Numbered from the stretch's first letter, positions 21,203 through 31,330 are shown. The stretch: 64,000 nucleotides of DNA from Puniceicoccaceae bacterium 5H (GCA_009772895.1 WOUP01000001.1:372001-436000); one strand, 5' to 3'. Notes: a model not told the origin generated them from the sequence alone. Program-made: numbers and translations.

Positions 21203-21847
21203 ATGAACTGTGCACACTGGGCGGTGATGTCCTTCAAGCGAGACCGCAAATATCCCGCCTACATCTTTGATTGCGATGGCACGCTCGCCGACTCGATGCC
21301 GATGCACTTGCTGGCCTGGAACCACGCGCTGGAACAGGTAGACGCACCCCTGCGGCTCGAGCGCGAATCGTTCATGACAGTAGCCGGAATGGCACTACAA
21401 CAGACGATCGATCATTGGAATCGGCTGCATGATACCGACATCGATGCGGACAAGGTCATCCGCATCAAGAACGACTACGTAAAGAACAACCTCCACCATC
21501 TCAAGGGCTTCGACGATGCAATCGCCTGGGCACGGGAACTGAGTGAAGCAGGCGAAAAGTTGGCGGTGGCCTCAGGCGGCACTCGGGAAGACGTGGAATA
21601 TACGCTACAGCATCTCGGCATCCGCCCGTATTTCCAGGTCGTCGTGACTGCCGACGATGTGGCCAACGGCAAGCCCGAGCCAGACCTGTTTCTCGAAGCC
21701 GCCCGACAACTGGGAGTGCCACCGAAGGGCTGCCTCGTTTTTGAGGACAGCCTGCTGGGCAAGGAAGCCGCCGACCGTTGCGGTATGGAAACGGTCATGG
21801 TCGACACTTGGCGCGGCTTCGACCAGACCGGCGAATTCGAAGCGTAG
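21203..21847 (+). CDS. HAD-superfamily phosphatase, beta-phosphoglucomutase-like
   Basis: The nucleophile motif IFDCDGTLADS (Asp23 and Asp25 from this start), the threonine/serine motif VASGGT and the acid motif VFEDSLLGKEAA define a haloacid-dehalogenase-type hydrolase with a helical cap (subclass I). It probably dephosphorylates a small sugar phosphate or similar metabolite. The specific substrate cannot be read from the sequence. The 214-residue length is typical. A second ATG at 21227 (MSFKRDRK) is an equally possible start. A GGGAGG lies at about 21173-21178, which is rather far from either. Confidence 0.85.
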   Translation: MNCAHWAVMSFKRDRKYPAYIFDCDGTLADSMPMHLLAWNHALEQVDAPLRLERESFMTVAGMALQQTIDHWNRLHDTDIDADKVIRIKNDYVKNNLHHLKGFDDAIAWARELSEAGEKLAVASGGTREDVEYTLQHLGIRPYFQVVVTADDVANGKPEPDLFLEAARQLGVPPKGCLVFEDSLLGKEAADRCGMETVMVDTWRGFDQTGEFEA

Positions 21848-21850
21848 CGC

Positions 21851-22684
21851 CTAGGGCAACCAGGGATACTTCTTGAAGTCCGGCTTGCGCTTTTCCACGT
21901 AGGCGCGGTGCCCTTCTTCTCCCTGCTCCGTAAGGTAATAGAGCAACGTGGCGTTACCCGCGAGCTCTTGCAGCCCTGCTTGCCCATCCACGTCGGCATT
22001 GAAAGCGCTTTTGAGGCAGCGGATGGCCAGCGGGCTGTGTTGCAGGATCTCCTGAGCCCACTTCACGCCTTCGGCCTCGAGCTGATCGACGGGTACCACC
22101 GTGTTGACAAGGCCCATCTCCTTCGCTTCCTGCGCATTGTATTGACGACAGAGGTACCAGATTTCACGCGCCTTCTTCTGGCCGACGATGCGCGCCAGAT
22201 AGCTGCTGCCGAAACCGCCGTCAAAGCTCCCGACCTTCGGCCCGGTTTGCCCGAAAATAGCGTTGTCGGCCGCGATCGTCATGTCGCACACAACATGCAG
22301 CACGTGACCGCCACCGATCGCATAGCCGGCCACCAGCGCGATGACGACCTTGGGCATGGTGCGGATCAGGCGCTGCAGATCGAGCACGTTCAGGCGCGGC
22401 ACCCCATCCTTGCCGATGTAGCCGCCCTTCTGCTCCCCACGGATCTTTTGGTCGCCGCCAGCGCAAAAGGCGTATTTGCCATCCGTCTGCGGGTTGGCCC
22501 CCATCAGCAGGACCACCCCCACGGAAGTATCGTCACGGGCATCCTCAAAGGCCTCGATCAGCTCCGCGACGGTGTCGGGGGTAAACGCGTTGCGCCGGTG
22601 CGGGCGGTTGATCGACACCTTGGCGATGCCGTCGGCCTTTTCGTAAATGATGTCTTCAAACTCGCGGACTTTTTGCCATTCCAT
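21851..22684 (-). CDS. menB: 1,4-dihydroxy-2-naphthoyl-CoA synthase
   Basis: Closes the second ring of the naphthoquinone during menaquinone synthesis, from o-succinylbenzoyl-CoA. Crotonase-fold motifs: [25 protein letters not shown] (oxyanion hole), [18 protein letters not shown] and the MenB-specific [19 protein letters not shown]. The C-terminal [16 protein letters not shown] is typical of MenB. The ATG at 22684 (MEWQKV) gives 277 residues. A GTG four codons upstream is also open. It lies 14 bases after menD in a menF-menD-menB run. Confidence 0.97.
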   Translation of the reverse strand: MEWQKVREFEDIIYEKADGIAKVSINRPHRRNAFTPDTVAELIEAFEDARDDTSVGVVLLMGANPQTDGKYAFCAGGDQKIRGEQKGGYIGKDGVPRLNVLDLQRLIRTMPKVVIALVAGYAIGGGHVLHVVCDMTIAADNAIFGQTGPKVGSFDGGFGSSYLARIVGQKKAREIWYLCRQYNAQEAKEMGLVNTVVPVDQLEAEGVKWAQEILQHSPLAIRCLKSAFNADVDGQAGLQELAGNATLLYYLTEQGEEGHRAYVEKRKPDFKKYPWLP

Positions 22685-22698
22685 GATAGACAACACGA

Positions 22699-24534
22699 TC
22701 AGGAATTGGGCTCGTTTGGCAATGCGAAGTCGGCGAAGAGTTTTTGCCGGAAGCCGGCATCTCGCTTGCGATCCGTCTGCACTTCCAGCAAGCGCACGCC
22801 CCGATCCGGCAGATGCTCGAGCCGCTCCCGTAGCGTATCCACATCTTCGATCAACTCGTGCGCAAGATCATAGGCCGCGGCCAACCGTTGGAGATGGACG
22901 GGCTGCGGGGTCGCCCAGAGCGCCTCGAAGTGCTCGTTTTGCTGTGAAATCGGCAAATGCTCGAAGATCCCGCCGCCGCTATTGTTGATGCAGACGATGG
23001 TCAACGCGCTCTTGAAGTAGCGTGACGCCGCCACCAGCAATCCATTGGTGTCGTGCAACAGCGCCAAATCGCCGGTATAGAGCAAACCTGGTTTTCCCAA
23101 GCCCTGCATGATGCCGAGGGCCGTCGAAAGCGTGCCGTCGATTCCATTGGCGCCGCGGTTGAAGTAGATCCGCCGCTTGCGATCTCCACCGGCCCAAAAC
23201 CACTCGAAGTCCCGAACCGGCGTCGAACTGGCCACATAAACCGGTGTGTGATCGGGCACCGCAGCCGCCATAACCCGCACTACGGCGCCCTCGAAAATAG
23301 CAGGCGGCGTCCCCTTCAGATGGTCCCGCAGATAGGTTCTAGCCTGCTTGTCCGCCCGCAGCCAGCGCACCGTATGCGCCATATCCATGCGCAGGTTGCG
23401 GTGTAAATTCTGGGCAAACGCCTCGAGCGTGCAACGGCACGCCACCGAGCGGGTATGAGCGGCGTCACCATTCACATCCCCCGGATCGAGCACGACAGTC
23501 GGCAACTGCCGCTCCTGCAACCAGCGCCGCAGGACCTTGCTTGTGGGCAATTCACCGACCTGCAGCACCTGCTCCGGGGTAAAAGGCTGGGTGTTCTCCT
23601 GCCGCAGGATCAAGTCATAGCAGCTGATGACGTTCGGAACCGTCTCGGTGTAATGGCGCGCCGGGCTGAGTGCATCGGCGAGGATGGGCCAGTTGGTCTT
23701 TTCGGCCACGAGCTTGAGCGATTCAACATAGCGCTCCACATCCAGCGGCTGGGCAGGACCGGCGATGATCATACCGCTGCCGTTGAGTTCGGGAGTCGGT
23801 GTGCGCTGCTCTGGCGGCTCAATCGGCTCCAGATGCTTGAGCATCGCTTCAAACTGATCCGCTGAATCTCCGAGATCGACCGGCTCCAACGGCTCGCGGA
23901 AGGGCACGTTGAGGTGCACCGGGCCAGCCACAGGGTAGACACACCGCTCGACGGCGTTGAGCAAAAGATTCCGCCAGTAGCGGAGAGATTCCGGCCGGAT
24001 ATCCGGATCTCGCACCTCCGCAAACCACCGGACATAGGTGCCGAAGAGCTTGACCTGATCGATGGTTTGTCCCGCCCGGCAGTAGCGCAGCTCGTCGGGG
24101 CGGTCAGCCGTCAACATCAACAGCGGCACACGGCTCTCGCTCGCTTCGATTACTGCCGGCAAGTAATGCGCCGCGGCCGAGCCCGAGGTGCAAACCAGAA
24201 CCGTCGGCTTACCCGTCGCCCGTGCGAGCCCCAATGCGTAAAAGGCCGCGGAACGCTCGTCCAGCACCGGTGTCAATTCAATGCCGTCTCGTCGGGCGAA
24301 GGCGTGTGTCAAGGGCGTCGAGCGCGAACCGGGCGACACGACGGCATGGCAGACGCCCAGCTTTTCGCAGGCCGCCGCCGCCATCTCTCCCCACAACGTA
24401 TTGACCAGCCGATGGCTCGGTGGTGAAGCGGCCACTACCGGCTGCGACTGCGGATCGGTTTTTCGAGGACCCTCAACCGATAGTTCTAGCTGGTTAGACT
24501 GCGAGGTATTGGGGTTCTGGTTCAAATCTGGCAC
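22699..24534 (-). CDS. menD: 2-succinyl-5-enolpyruvyl-6-hydroxy-3-cyclohexene-1-carboxylate synthase
   Basis: Thiamine-diphosphate enzyme of menaquinone synthesis that joins isochorismate and 2-oxoglutarate. [18 protein letters not shown] and [19 protein letters not shown], the latter with the cofactor-activating glutamate, lie in the N-terminal domain. The C-terminal domain has [18 protein letters not shown] and [13 protein letters not shown], the diphosphate-Mg site, and then NNSGGGIF. The protein is 611 residues, with about 40 extra polar residues before the conserved region. The annotated start is GTG at 24534 with no Shine-Dalgarno, so the true start may lie further in. Confidence 0.95.
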   Translation of the reverse strand: MPDLNQNPNTSQSNQLELSVEGPRKTDPQSQPVVAASPPSHRLVNTLWGEMAAAACEKLGVCHAVVSPGSRSTPLTHAFARRDGIELTPVLDERSAAFYALGLARATGKPTVLVCTSGSAAAHYLPAVIEASESRVPLLMLTADRPDELRYCRAGQTIDQVKLFGTYVRWFAEVRDPDIRPESLRYWRNLLLNAVERCVYPVAGPVHLNVPFREPLEPVDLGDSADQFEAMLKHLEPIEPPEQRTPTPELNGSGMIIAGPAQPLDVERYVESLKLVAEKTNWPILADALSPARHYTETVPNVISCYDLILRQENTQPFTPEQVLQVGELPTSKVLRRWLQERQLPTVVLDPGDVNGDAAHTRSVACRCTLEAFAQNLHRNLRMDMAHTVRWLRADKQARTYLRDHLKGTPPAIFEGAVVRVMAAAVPDHTPVYVASSTPVRDFEWFWAGGDRKRRIYFNRGANGIDGTLSTALGIMQGLGKPGLLYTGDLALLHDTNGLLVAASRYFKSALTIVCINNSGGGIFEHLPISQQNEHFEALWATPQPVHLQRLAAAYDLAHELIEDVDTLRERLEHLPDRGVRLLEVQTDRKRDAGFRQKLFADFALPNEPNS

Positions 24535-24548
24535 GGAGGTTGTAGATG

Positions 24549-26111
24549 CTAAAGCTGCCGATCGTGACTTTCCAGCTCGGAATTCGATCCGTGAAGAATT
24601 GCACGCAGAAGCGCCTGCATTTTCACCTCGGTCTCGCGCCGCTCCTTGGTCGGTTCGCTGCCCGACACGATGCCTGCCCCCGCGTAAAGCCGGGCGTGGG
24701 CTTCGCGGACGAGGGCACTGCGGATGGCCACGACAAATTCTCCGTTACCCGCGTGGTCAAACCAGCCGACCAGCCCGGAATAGAGGCCTCGGGGGAAGGG
24801 CTCCATGCCCTTGATCCGTTCCATCGCCTGTCGGCGTGGCATCCCGCCCACCGCCGGAGTGGGATGCAAAGTCTTCAGGATGTCGAGCAAATGCAGCCCC
24901 TCCGGCAGGTCTGCCGAGATGGGCGTGCGCAGGTGTTGAACATTGGCCAACTGGACCAGCTCGGGCTGTTTGGCGTAATCCGGGTCGATCCCCAATTCGG
25001 CCAAGCCGCTGACCAGCTCCTCGACTACCACCCGATGCTCGTGCAAATCCTTTTCACTTTCCAGCAGCGCCCTGGCCAACGCGGCATCCTGTCGCGCCGT
25101 GGTGCCCCGAGGCTCACTGCCCGCGAGCGCCTCGGTCTCCAGACGCCCGTCGTGCACCCGCACCAAGCGCTCCGGCGTGGCACCGATCAGGCTGTGCCCG
25201 CTCGTGTTTTCCAGTGAAAAGCTGAAGCAGGTCGGGAAGCGGTTGCGCAAATTGTTCAACGTCTCCAACGGCTTCAGCGGCCGATCGAAGTGCAAGTCCA
25301 GCGCACGGGCCAGCACGATCTTGTCGAGCAGCTCGGCCCGGATCTCGTCTACCGCCTCGGCCACCAGCTTCTCATAACCGTCTTCTGCGCCTACCTCGGC
25401 CCGCCGCACGAGCTCCCGCGGTTGCGTCGGCGAGGCCTGGTCATAGTTGAAGGTGAGGAACTTCTGATAGGCCGCCCAGATCTTTTCGGTCAGGGCATCG
25501 ACATCGGCATCTGCGTCCACGCGGCAGTTGGCCACGGCCGTATAGGTGCTGCCTCGACGCCCCACCTGCCAGCGCGGGATAAACAGCGTGGCGGGCGCAA
25601 ACTCGCCGTCGAAATCGTCGGGGGTGTAGGGAAAGTGAACGTCGCTTTCGCCGGTTTTGCGCGCATCGGGGTCCGGCAGTTGGCCGCTGGACTGGGCTTC
25701 CGGCGGCGGCGCCGGCTGTTTGGCATCCGGGAAGAAGGTGAAGCCGCCAAAGAAGTGCAGGCCCGAAAATGGCGCCTCCACGTCTCCCACCGCGACGGTA
25801 TGGGCCAGGACGTCTTCGGCAAAAGCCTTGGCTTGCGCGAAGCGATCGTTCCCGGACCACTCCCCCTGGACCACCGCCTCTGCACCCGCGATCGCCTCGT
25901 TGCGTTGCGGGTGCTCGAGGTAAAAGTGCAGCTCACCCGGCTCATAGATACTCTCCAGCACCGCCAGGGGATCGAGGTGGCGACACGAACGCGAGATGCT
26001 GACCAGCTTGAAGTGCTGGTCTTCCTCGGCCGCATCGCGACAGGCCTCCAGGAACTGCCGCAGTTTGTCTTTATCCGGATCCAGGTAGGCGTCTGTCGTG
26101 ATCACTTCCAT
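24549..26111 (-). CDS. menF: Isochorismate synthase (menaquinone pathway)
   Basis: Converts chorismate to isochorismate, the first committed step toward menaquinone. The C-terminal chorismate-binding domain is clear: KIVLARALDLHF, SLIGATPERLVR, TEALAGSEPRGTT, LQHLRTPIS-like sequence, LLDILKTLHPTPAVGGMPR and LYAGAGIVSGSEPTKE. The N-terminal half of about 250 residues, with an Ala/Pro/Ser linker around 130-155, is less conserved. The length of 520 residues is typical. Position directly upstream of menD supports a menaquinone role rather than a siderophore one. Confidence 0.94.
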   Translation of the reverse strand: MEVITTDAYLDPDKDKLRQFLEACRDAAEEDQHFKLVSISRSCRHLDPLAVLESIYEPGELHFYLEHPQRNEAIAGAEAVVQGEWSGNDRFAQAKAFAEDVLAHTVAVGDVEAPFSGLHFFGGFTFFPDAKQPAPPPEAQSSGQLPDPDARKTGESDVHFPYTPDDFDGEFAPATLFIPRWQVGRRGSTYTAVANCRVDADADVDALTEKIWAAYQKFLTFNYDQASPTQPRELVRRAEVGAEDGYEKLVAEAVDEIRAELLDKIVLARALDLHFDRPLKPLETLNNLRNRFPTCFSFSLENTSGHSLIGATPERLVRVHDGRLETEALAGSEPRGTTARQDAALARALLESEKDLHEHRVVVEELVSGLAELGIDPDYAKQPELVQLANVQHLRTPISADLPEGLHLLDILKTLHPTPAVGGMPRRQAMERIKGMEPFPRGLYSGLVGWFDHAGNGEFVVAIRSALVREAHARLYAGAGIVSGSEPTKERRETEVKMQALLRAILHGSNSELESHDRQL

Positions 26112-26162
26112 GGTTTGGCCCTACTGTGACGCCGAAGCCCCACGACTGCAAGTTGCTGGGCC

Positions 26163-27542
26163 TCAAAGCTTGCTTGGGTCGGCACCTTCGGGCTCATGGG
26201 CCGGGATGCCTTCGGCGAAGAATTGCCCCAGCGCATCTACCAGATAAACGGACATGATGGGCATCTCCTGGCCGGTCTGCAGATCGCGCACCTTCACCTG
26301 ATGCTGCTTCACTTCCTCTTCGCCATAGATCAGGGCAAACCGAGCCCCACTCTGCCCTGCCAGCTTGAACTGCTTGCCAAAGCTCTGATTCTTCAGCGGG
26401 TACTCCACGCTGTAGCCCAGGGCGCGCAGCCGTTGGGCATCATGCAGCGCGATCTTGCGCTCATGATCGCCGCCTACGACCAGATAGATCTCGGGGGCGA
26501 TGATGAAGTCGGGCAACAGCCCCTTGGACTCGAGCAGATCCGTCAGCGTCACATCGCCCATGCCAAAGCCGACCGCCGGCATGTCCGGATAGCCGAGCTT
26601 CTTGACCAGGTGATCGTAGCGACCGCCGCCGCAGAGCGCCCGGCCGGTCAACTGACCGTCATCACCCTTTTCGAAGACTTCAAAAACGAAACCAGTGTAA
26701 TACGCGAGGCCGCGCACGATGCCGAGGTCGATCCGCAGCACATCGGTCACGCCCAGGCCCTCCAGCCAATCCAGCAGGGAACTCCACTGCCCCAGGCGCT
26801 CGTCGACGGTCTGCTTGAGCTCTGTCGCAAGCTCCAGCCCTTCGAAGAACTGCTTGAGTTCGTCCAGAGATCGGATGGCGATCAGCGATTGAGCCTGCTG
26901 CAGGAAGCTTTCCGCCTTATTTCCGAAGAGCGGCTCGAGCTTTTCGATCACCGCCTCACGCGGCAGGCGCTCCATCTTGTCCACCACGCCCAGCACGGCC
27001 ATGGCGTCGTCGCCCGTCTTCCCCTGGCTTTCCAAAAAGTGCAGCCACAGATTGCGATCGCTCAGCCGCACGACGAAATCAGCTCCAGAGAGTCCGAAGA
27101 CCTGCAGGCAGCCCACGGCGGTCGCAATCACTTCCGCATCGGCACCGACGCCCGGTTCGCCGAATACGTCGCAGTTCAACTGATAGTGCGAGCGCAGGCG
27201 GCCCTTCTGCTGCTTTTCATAACGAAAATTCTCCGCGATGTTGAACCACTTGACTGGGCGCTTGAGCGAGTTCGCCTGACTGCCGATCATACGGGCCAGC
27301 GACGGCGTCAACTCCGGGCGCAAGGCCACTTCACGACCACCTTTGTCCGTAAAGTTGAAGAGCTGACCGACGATTTCCTCCCCGCTCTTTTGCGTAAAGA
27401 GCTCGAGCGGCTCGAGAGTCGGGATGTCGTACTGCTGAAAATTGAAGGAACGTGCGGTTTGGGTCCAAAGGCGGAAAATGTGATTCCGCTTGGCGCAGCG
27501 TTCAGGGAAAAAGTCACGAAAACCGGGCAGAGGCTGAAACAT
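26163..27542 (-). CDS. hisS: Histidyl-tRNA synthetase
   Basis: Charges tRNA-His with histidine in the cytoplasm. Class II synthetase motifs are present: motif 2 FRYEKQQKGRLRSHYQLNCD, the histidine-specific RGLAYYTGFVFEVF, and motif 3 around PAVGFGMGDVTL. The C-terminal anticodon-binding domain begins at about 345 (IYLVVGGDHERKIALHDAQRLRALGY). The start at MFQPLPGFRDFFP (27542) gives 459 residues. An upstream in-frame extension of five codons is not family-like. It is separated from the HU gene upstream by a strong terminator, and menF follows 51 bases downstream. Confidence 0.96.
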   Translation of the reverse strand: MFQPLPGFRDFFPERCAKRNHIFRLWTQTARSFNFQQYDIPTLEPLELFTQKSGEEIVGQLFNFTDKGGREVALRPELTPSLARMIGSQANSLKRPVKWFNIAENFRYEKQQKGRLRSHYQLNCDVFGEPGVGADAEVIATAVGCLQVFGLSGADFVVRLSDRNLWLHFLESQGKTGDDAMAVLGVVDKMERLPREAVIEKLEPLFGNKAESFLQQAQSLIAIRSLDELKQFFEGLELATELKQTVDERLGQWSSLLDWLEGLGVTDVLRIDLGIVRGLAYYTGFVFEVFEKGDDGQLTGRALCGGGRYDHLVKKLGYPDMPAVGFGMGDVTLTDLLESKGLLPDFIIAPEIYLVVGGDHERKIALHDAQRLRALGYSVEYPLKNQSFGKQFKLAGQSGARFALIYGEEEVKQHQVKVRDLQTGQEMPIMSVYLVDALGQFFAEGIPAHEPEGADPSKL

Positions 27543-27602
27543 GGCAAAGTGGAGCATCCGAAAGGTTGCCGGGGCCTAAGGCAAGCCAAAGCGTGTGCCC
27601 CC

Positions 27603-27634
27603 AAAAGCAAAAGGGCCCCGCGGAGAGCAGGGCC
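27603..27634 (-). terminator. Rho-independent terminator of the HU gene
   Basis: On the minus strand GGCCCTGC pairs with GCGGGGCC (8 bp including one G-U, 5-base loop) and is followed by CTTTTGCTTTT. It ends the HU transcript and insulates hisS. Confidence 0.88.
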
Positions 27635-27663
27635 TGTTGGTCAAAATTGAACTGGAGAGAAAA

Positions 27664-27984
27664 TCACTCCTCGGTATCGATTTTACCGAGGTCCAAATCC
27701 TTCAATTCGGCCTTCAGTTCCTTGCCAGCTTTGAACTTGATCACGGCCCGCTTGGGGATGATCACGTCTTTTTCTGGCTTGTTGGGGTTGCGTCCGATAC
27801 GAGATTTGCGAACTTGTACCTCGAAAACCCCGAAATTACGCAATTCGACGTTGCGCCCCTCGGCCAGAGCGTCGGCGATCGTATCCAAGGTGAACTGGAC
27901 AATCTCACGAACCTCCTTTTGCGGATAGCCCGTCTTGTCGTAGATGCTCAGGACGATATCACGTTTGGTGAGGTTAGCAGCCAT
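27664..27984 (-). CDS. HU/IHF family DNA-binding protein
   Basis: Nucleoid-associated protein that bends DNA as a dimer. The 106-residue length fits HU/IHF plus a short acidic tail (LGKIDTEE). NVELRNFGVFEVQVRKSRIGRNP is the beta-arm region with the Arg-Asn-Pro tip that intercalates DNA. The Met at 27984 (MAANLTKRD) is the family-like start, although the frame is open 14 codons further. It is divergent from the ClpX-like gene across about 96 bases. Whether it behaves as HU or IHF cannot be said. Confidence 0.95.
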   Translation of the reverse strand: MAANLTKRDIVLSIYDKTGYPQKEVREIVQFTLDTIADALAEGRNVELRNFGVFEVQVRKSRIGRNPNKPEKDVIIPKRAVIKFKAGKELKAELKDLDLGKIDTEE

Positions 27985-28080
27985 AGAAGATTCTGTTGGA
28001 GGGGTTGCAAGCGAATTTGAAGTCACTAGTTATCTGATACTTGGAAATGTGTCAAGCCAACCACCGGCTTTTTCCTAAAA

Positions 28081-29703
28081 ATGAGTAAAGACAATAACAA
28101 GAACCCGCTCGAGGAACTACAGGACAAACTGCAAGAAGCAATCCGTAGCGGACAGGTGAACATGGACAACCCTTTCGGATCGGGCATCTCACCACAGGGC
28201 GGCTCCGGCAGCTCCAGTGAGGATTCTGCTAATAGCGATGATGATACTGTGCTCCAGGCTATCCAGGAATTCAACCGGAAGCCGCGAGAAATTCGGGATT
28301 ATCTGGATCGTTTTGTGGTTAAACAGCAGGAAGCAAAGCGCGTCCTGTCGGTCGCGATCTGCGATCACTACAACCATGTGAGGCAGTGTATCGAGAATCC
28401 CGAGTTGCTGGAACGCGACTACCACAAGCAGAATATCCTGCTGCTGGGGCCGACGGGCGTAGGCAAGACCTATCTCATGCGTACCGCCGCCAAACTGATC
28501 GGAGTGCCCTTCGTCAAAGCCGACGCCACCAAGTTTTCCGAAACAGGCTATGTCGGTAGCGATGTCGAAGACCTCGTGCGCGACCTCCACCGGGCCAGCG
28601 GGCGCAACGCCGACCTGGCACAATACGGCATTATCTACATCGACGAGATCGACAAGATCGCCTCGGCCAGCAACTCCCAGGGCGGTGGCGGCAAGGACGT
28701 CTCCGGACGCGGCGTGCAGATCAACCTGCTCAAGCTGATGGAAGACGCCGAGGTGCCGCTGACGAGTGCGACCGATATGATGGGGCAGATGCAGGCGATG
28801 ATGGAGGCCCAGCGCGGCGGCAAAGGCAAACGCACCATCAGTACCCGCCACATCCTCTTCATCGTGTCCGGCGCCTTCGATCGCCTGAGCGAAAGCGTCA
28901 AGAAGCGCCTCGAAGAAACGCCGCTGGGCTTCGGCCAGCCGACAGAACTGGTGGAACGCGAGGATTCGGACTACCTGCACCGCGTCGAGACCAAGGACTT
29001 GATCAAGTATGGCTACGAGCCGGAGTTTGTCGGTCGCCTGCCCGTGCGTGTCGCCTGTGATCACTTGAGGACGGACGACCTCGTCCAGATTCTGACCAGC
29101 AGCGAAGGCAACATTCTGGAACAATACCGGCAGGACTTCAAAGGCTACGGCATCGATTTCAAGATCACGACCGAAGCCCTCGATGCGATCGCCGAACGCG
29201 GTCACAGCGAAGGTACCGGTGCACGTGGTTTGATGACCGTATTCGAGAAGATCTTCCGCGAGTTCAAGTTCGAGCTGCCGAGCACCGGTATCCAATCGTT
29301 CGAGGTGACGCGCGAGACCGTCGAGAATCCGCATGAGGCACTGAAGGCCCTGCTCCGCGAAAACGCGCACCTCCAGCGGAGCGTGCTGCGCAAGGAATTG
29401 GAGACCTTCGCCGCGCGCTTTGAGGAAGATCACGGTCTGAAACTCCGCTTTACCGATGAGGCCTGCGATGTGTTGGTCGACGCCGCAGTGGATCAGGACA
29501 AGACGATCCGTGCCATCTGCGAAGACCGTTTCAAGGACTTCGTCCACGGCCTCAAGATCGTCGCCCGCAACACGCAAACGGATCAGTTCGAGATCTCGGC
29601 CGCCATGGCGCGCAACCCCGACAAGGAGCTTTCGCGCCTCGTGGTGGAGAGTTTCCAGAATCGCGAAGCGGTCCAGCCGGAGGCCGACGACGCGGATCAG
29701 TGA
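28081..29703 (+). CDS. ClpX-like AAA+ ATPase without zinc domain, with C-terminal extension
   Basis: The AAA+ core is closest to ClpX: Walker A GPTGVGKT (123-130), pore loop GYVG (156-159), Walker B IIYIDEIDKI (184-193), arginine-rich PEFVGRLPV and sensor 2 GTGARGL. True ClpX has an N-terminal four-cysteine zinc domain, which is absent here. It is replaced by about 65 polar residues rich in Ser/Gly/Asp. The position of the ClpP-docking loop (IGF in ClpX) reads LGF at 282-284, so protease docking remains possible. About 115 residues follow the normal end of ClpX (425-540). The role is probably unfolding of specific proteins or complexes. Confidence 0.82.
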   Translation: MSKDNNKNPLEELQDKLQEAIRSGQVNMDNPFGSGISPQGGSGSSSEDSANSDDDTVLQAIQEFNRKPREIRDYLDRFVVKQQEAKRVLSVAICDHYNHVRQCIENPELLERDYHKQNILLLGPTGVGKTYLMRTAAKLIGVPFVKADATKFSETGYVGSDVEDLVRDLHRASGRNADLAQYGIIYIDEIDKIASASNSQGGGGKDVSGRGVQINLLKLMEDAEVPLTSATDMMGQMQAMMEAQRGGKGKRTISTRHILFIVSGAFDRLSESVKKRLEETPLGFGQPTELVEREDSDYLHRVETKDLIKYGYEPEFVGRLPVRVACDHLRTDDLVQILTSSEGNILEQYRQDFKGYGIDFKITTEALDAIAERGHSEGTGARGLMTVFEKIFREFKFELPSTGIQSFEVTRETVENPHEALKALLRENAHLQRSVLRKELETFAARFEEDHGLKLRFTDEACDVLVDAAVDQDKTIRAICEDRFKDFVHGLKIVARNTQTDQFEISAAMARNPDKELSRLVVESFQNREAVQPEADDADQ

Positions 29704-30398
29704 GTCATTTCGCCCGCCACCCTCACATCCCGGATGTTGAGGGTGCGCTCCATTTCCTGCTCGATGTAAAGGGCCTGCTCGGGCTTCTCCAGCTTGAGCA
29801 GCTTTTTCGTCTCCCCACCGCATAGCTGGGCGTTGACCAGGTAAGAACGGTTTACGCCGTTCTTGGTGCGCGTGATCTTTTCTTCGCAAAAGATCTGCTG
29901 GATCTCGCGCGGTTCATACGCCTGATCTTTGGTGAACAGTCGCATCGGCCGCGTTTGCACCGTCACCTTGTCGGGGCTGAAGGTGATCGTCGTCCGGTTG
30001 CGGAACTTCGCCAGCGTGCCGTAGATCAAGCCCAACCCGACCGCCAGGTGGATAATACCGAACGCCGCCATGGTCCACTCCTGCTCATGGATCGCGATGC
30101 CATACCACATTGCCATGAAGCCGTTCCAGAGCAGACAGAAAAACAACAGACCGTAGGCCGAGGCGGAGCGCCAATCGTAGACCAGCGTCAGCCCGTCGAA
30201 CGTTTCCTGCCAGCTAAACGGCTTCGGCATCTCCACCTCCGGGCGTTCGGGAGTGGGTGTACCGGCCAGTTGCTGACGAAAGTCGAAAACGGCGTTGCAC
30301 TCCCCGCATTTGGCGAGGCCACTCTCCAGATTCACGTTTTCCGCCTCGATCGGGGCGGCACAGCGGGGGCAGACGACGTCCATCACGATGAGCAGCAT
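29697..30398 (-). CDS. Zinc-ribbon membrane protein of unknown function
   Basis: The N-terminus holds a CxxC...CxxC zinc ribbon (CPRC and CGEC within residues 10-37). A Pro-rich linker and then two hydrophobic segments follow (about 82-101 and 107-130). After these comes a soluble C-terminal region of about 100 residues, which starts in a PH-like manner (TTITFSPDKVTVQTRP). This pattern is common in small membrane proteins of unknown role, and I do not recognise the family. The start at 30398 is supported by GGGAGG five bases upstream. The stop overlaps the stop region of the convergent ClpX-like gene by 7 bases. Confidence 0.7.
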   Translation of the reverse strand: MLLIVMDVVCPRCAAPIEAENVNLESGLAKCGECNAVFDFRQQLAGTPTPERPEVEMPKPFSWQETFDGLTLVYDWRSASAYGLLFFCLLWNGFMAMWYGIAIHEQEWTMAAFGIIHLAVGLGLIYGTLAKFRNRTTITFSPDKVTVQTRPMRLFTKDQAYEPREIQQIFCEEKITRTKNGVNRSYLVNAQLCGGETKKLLKLEKPEQALYIEQEMERTLNIRDVRVAGEMTH

Positions 30399-30487
30399 AG
30401 GTCCCTCCCGTTCAAGACAACGCTGTTGGTTACCGTTGAGATAAAAACCGTGGCAGAATCGCCCGAGTTAGCCCATATTGGCCGCTT

Positions 30488-31252
30488 ATGACGCAGCCGA
30501 CTGCATTGGTAACCAACGACGATGGCGTCCACTCCATCTTCTTCCAGCTACTGCTGGAAGCCCTGGAGCCCCATTTTCGCGTGATCATCGCCGCCCCTGC
30601 GGAAGAACAAAGCTGGATTGGCCGCGCCTTCAGTCGCCGCCGCAGCGTGCATGTGGAGGAGGTCGAGATCGGCGAGTCCCGCGGCTGGAAGATCGGGGGC
30701 ACCCCGACCGACTGCGTCAACATCGCCCTTGGGCGTCTGGTCGACGCCAAGCCGGACGTCGTCGTCAGCGGCATCAACATCGGCTACAATACCAGTATGC
30801 CGCTCATCCTGAGTTCGGGCACGCTCGCCGGGGCCATCGAAGGCGCTCATTGGGGACTCCCGGCCATCGCCGCATCCCAGGCGCTTCCCGCCGGCGAATT
30901 CCGCGAAGCTGCTCGCAGCGGCGGACGCCTGCCGGACGATGGCCTGATGACCGTGCGCAATGGTGCCCGCCTCACGGCCAAACTCGCCCGGGAAATAGCC
31001 GGTCGCGACAACTCTGAACTGCAGGTCCACAACCTGAACTTCCCCTACCCGCTCAAGGAGGGCACCGAGGTGGTGGAGACGCGCCCGGCGCGAGTCGAAG
31101 CAAGCTGCCTGTTCAGCGCCACGGAGGGAAATCGCTACGATTTTGAATATAACCGCCCACCCGAGCCGGAGGTGGATCACGCCACCGATCGGGCGGTCGT
31201 GAGGCAAGGCCTGGTGAGTCTTTCGATTTTGAACTTTTCCATGCTGGCCTAG
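30488..31252 (+). CDS. surE: 5'/3'-nucleotidase SurE
   Basis: Metal-dependent phosphatase that acts on nucleoside 5'- and 3'-monophosphates, with a role in stationary-phase survival in E. coli. VTNDDGV (residues 8-14) holds the metal-binding aspartates. GTPTDCVNIAL and VVSGINIGYNTSMPLILSS follow, with the Asn and Ser ligands of the active site. The length of 254 residues is normal. The C-terminal part is more divergent than the N-terminal 120 residues. A secreted repeat-protein gene follows 78 bases downstream. Confidence 0.93.
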   Translation: MTQPTALVTNDDGVHSIFFQLLLEALEPHFRVIIAAPAEEQSWIGRAFSRRRSVHVEEVEIGESRGWKIGGTPTDCVNIALGRLVDAKPDVVVSGINIGYNTSMPLILSSGTLAGAIEGAHWGLPAIAASQALPAGEFREAARSGGRLPDDGLMTVRNGARLTAKLAREIAGRDNSELQVHNLNFPYPLKEGTEVVETRPARVEASCLFSATEGNRYDFEYNRPPEPEVDHATDRAVVRQGLVSLSILNFSMLA

Positions 31253-31330
31253 TCTCTTAAATTAAGGACTTTTAAGGGGGAGCGCTTATCGCAGATCCCG
31301 CACATCTCCATTAACTTTAGATAGTACATT

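Noticed and set aside
28189-29889. 566-codon open frame on the minus strand
   Set aside because: Antisense to the ClpX-like gene, with no recognisable domain.
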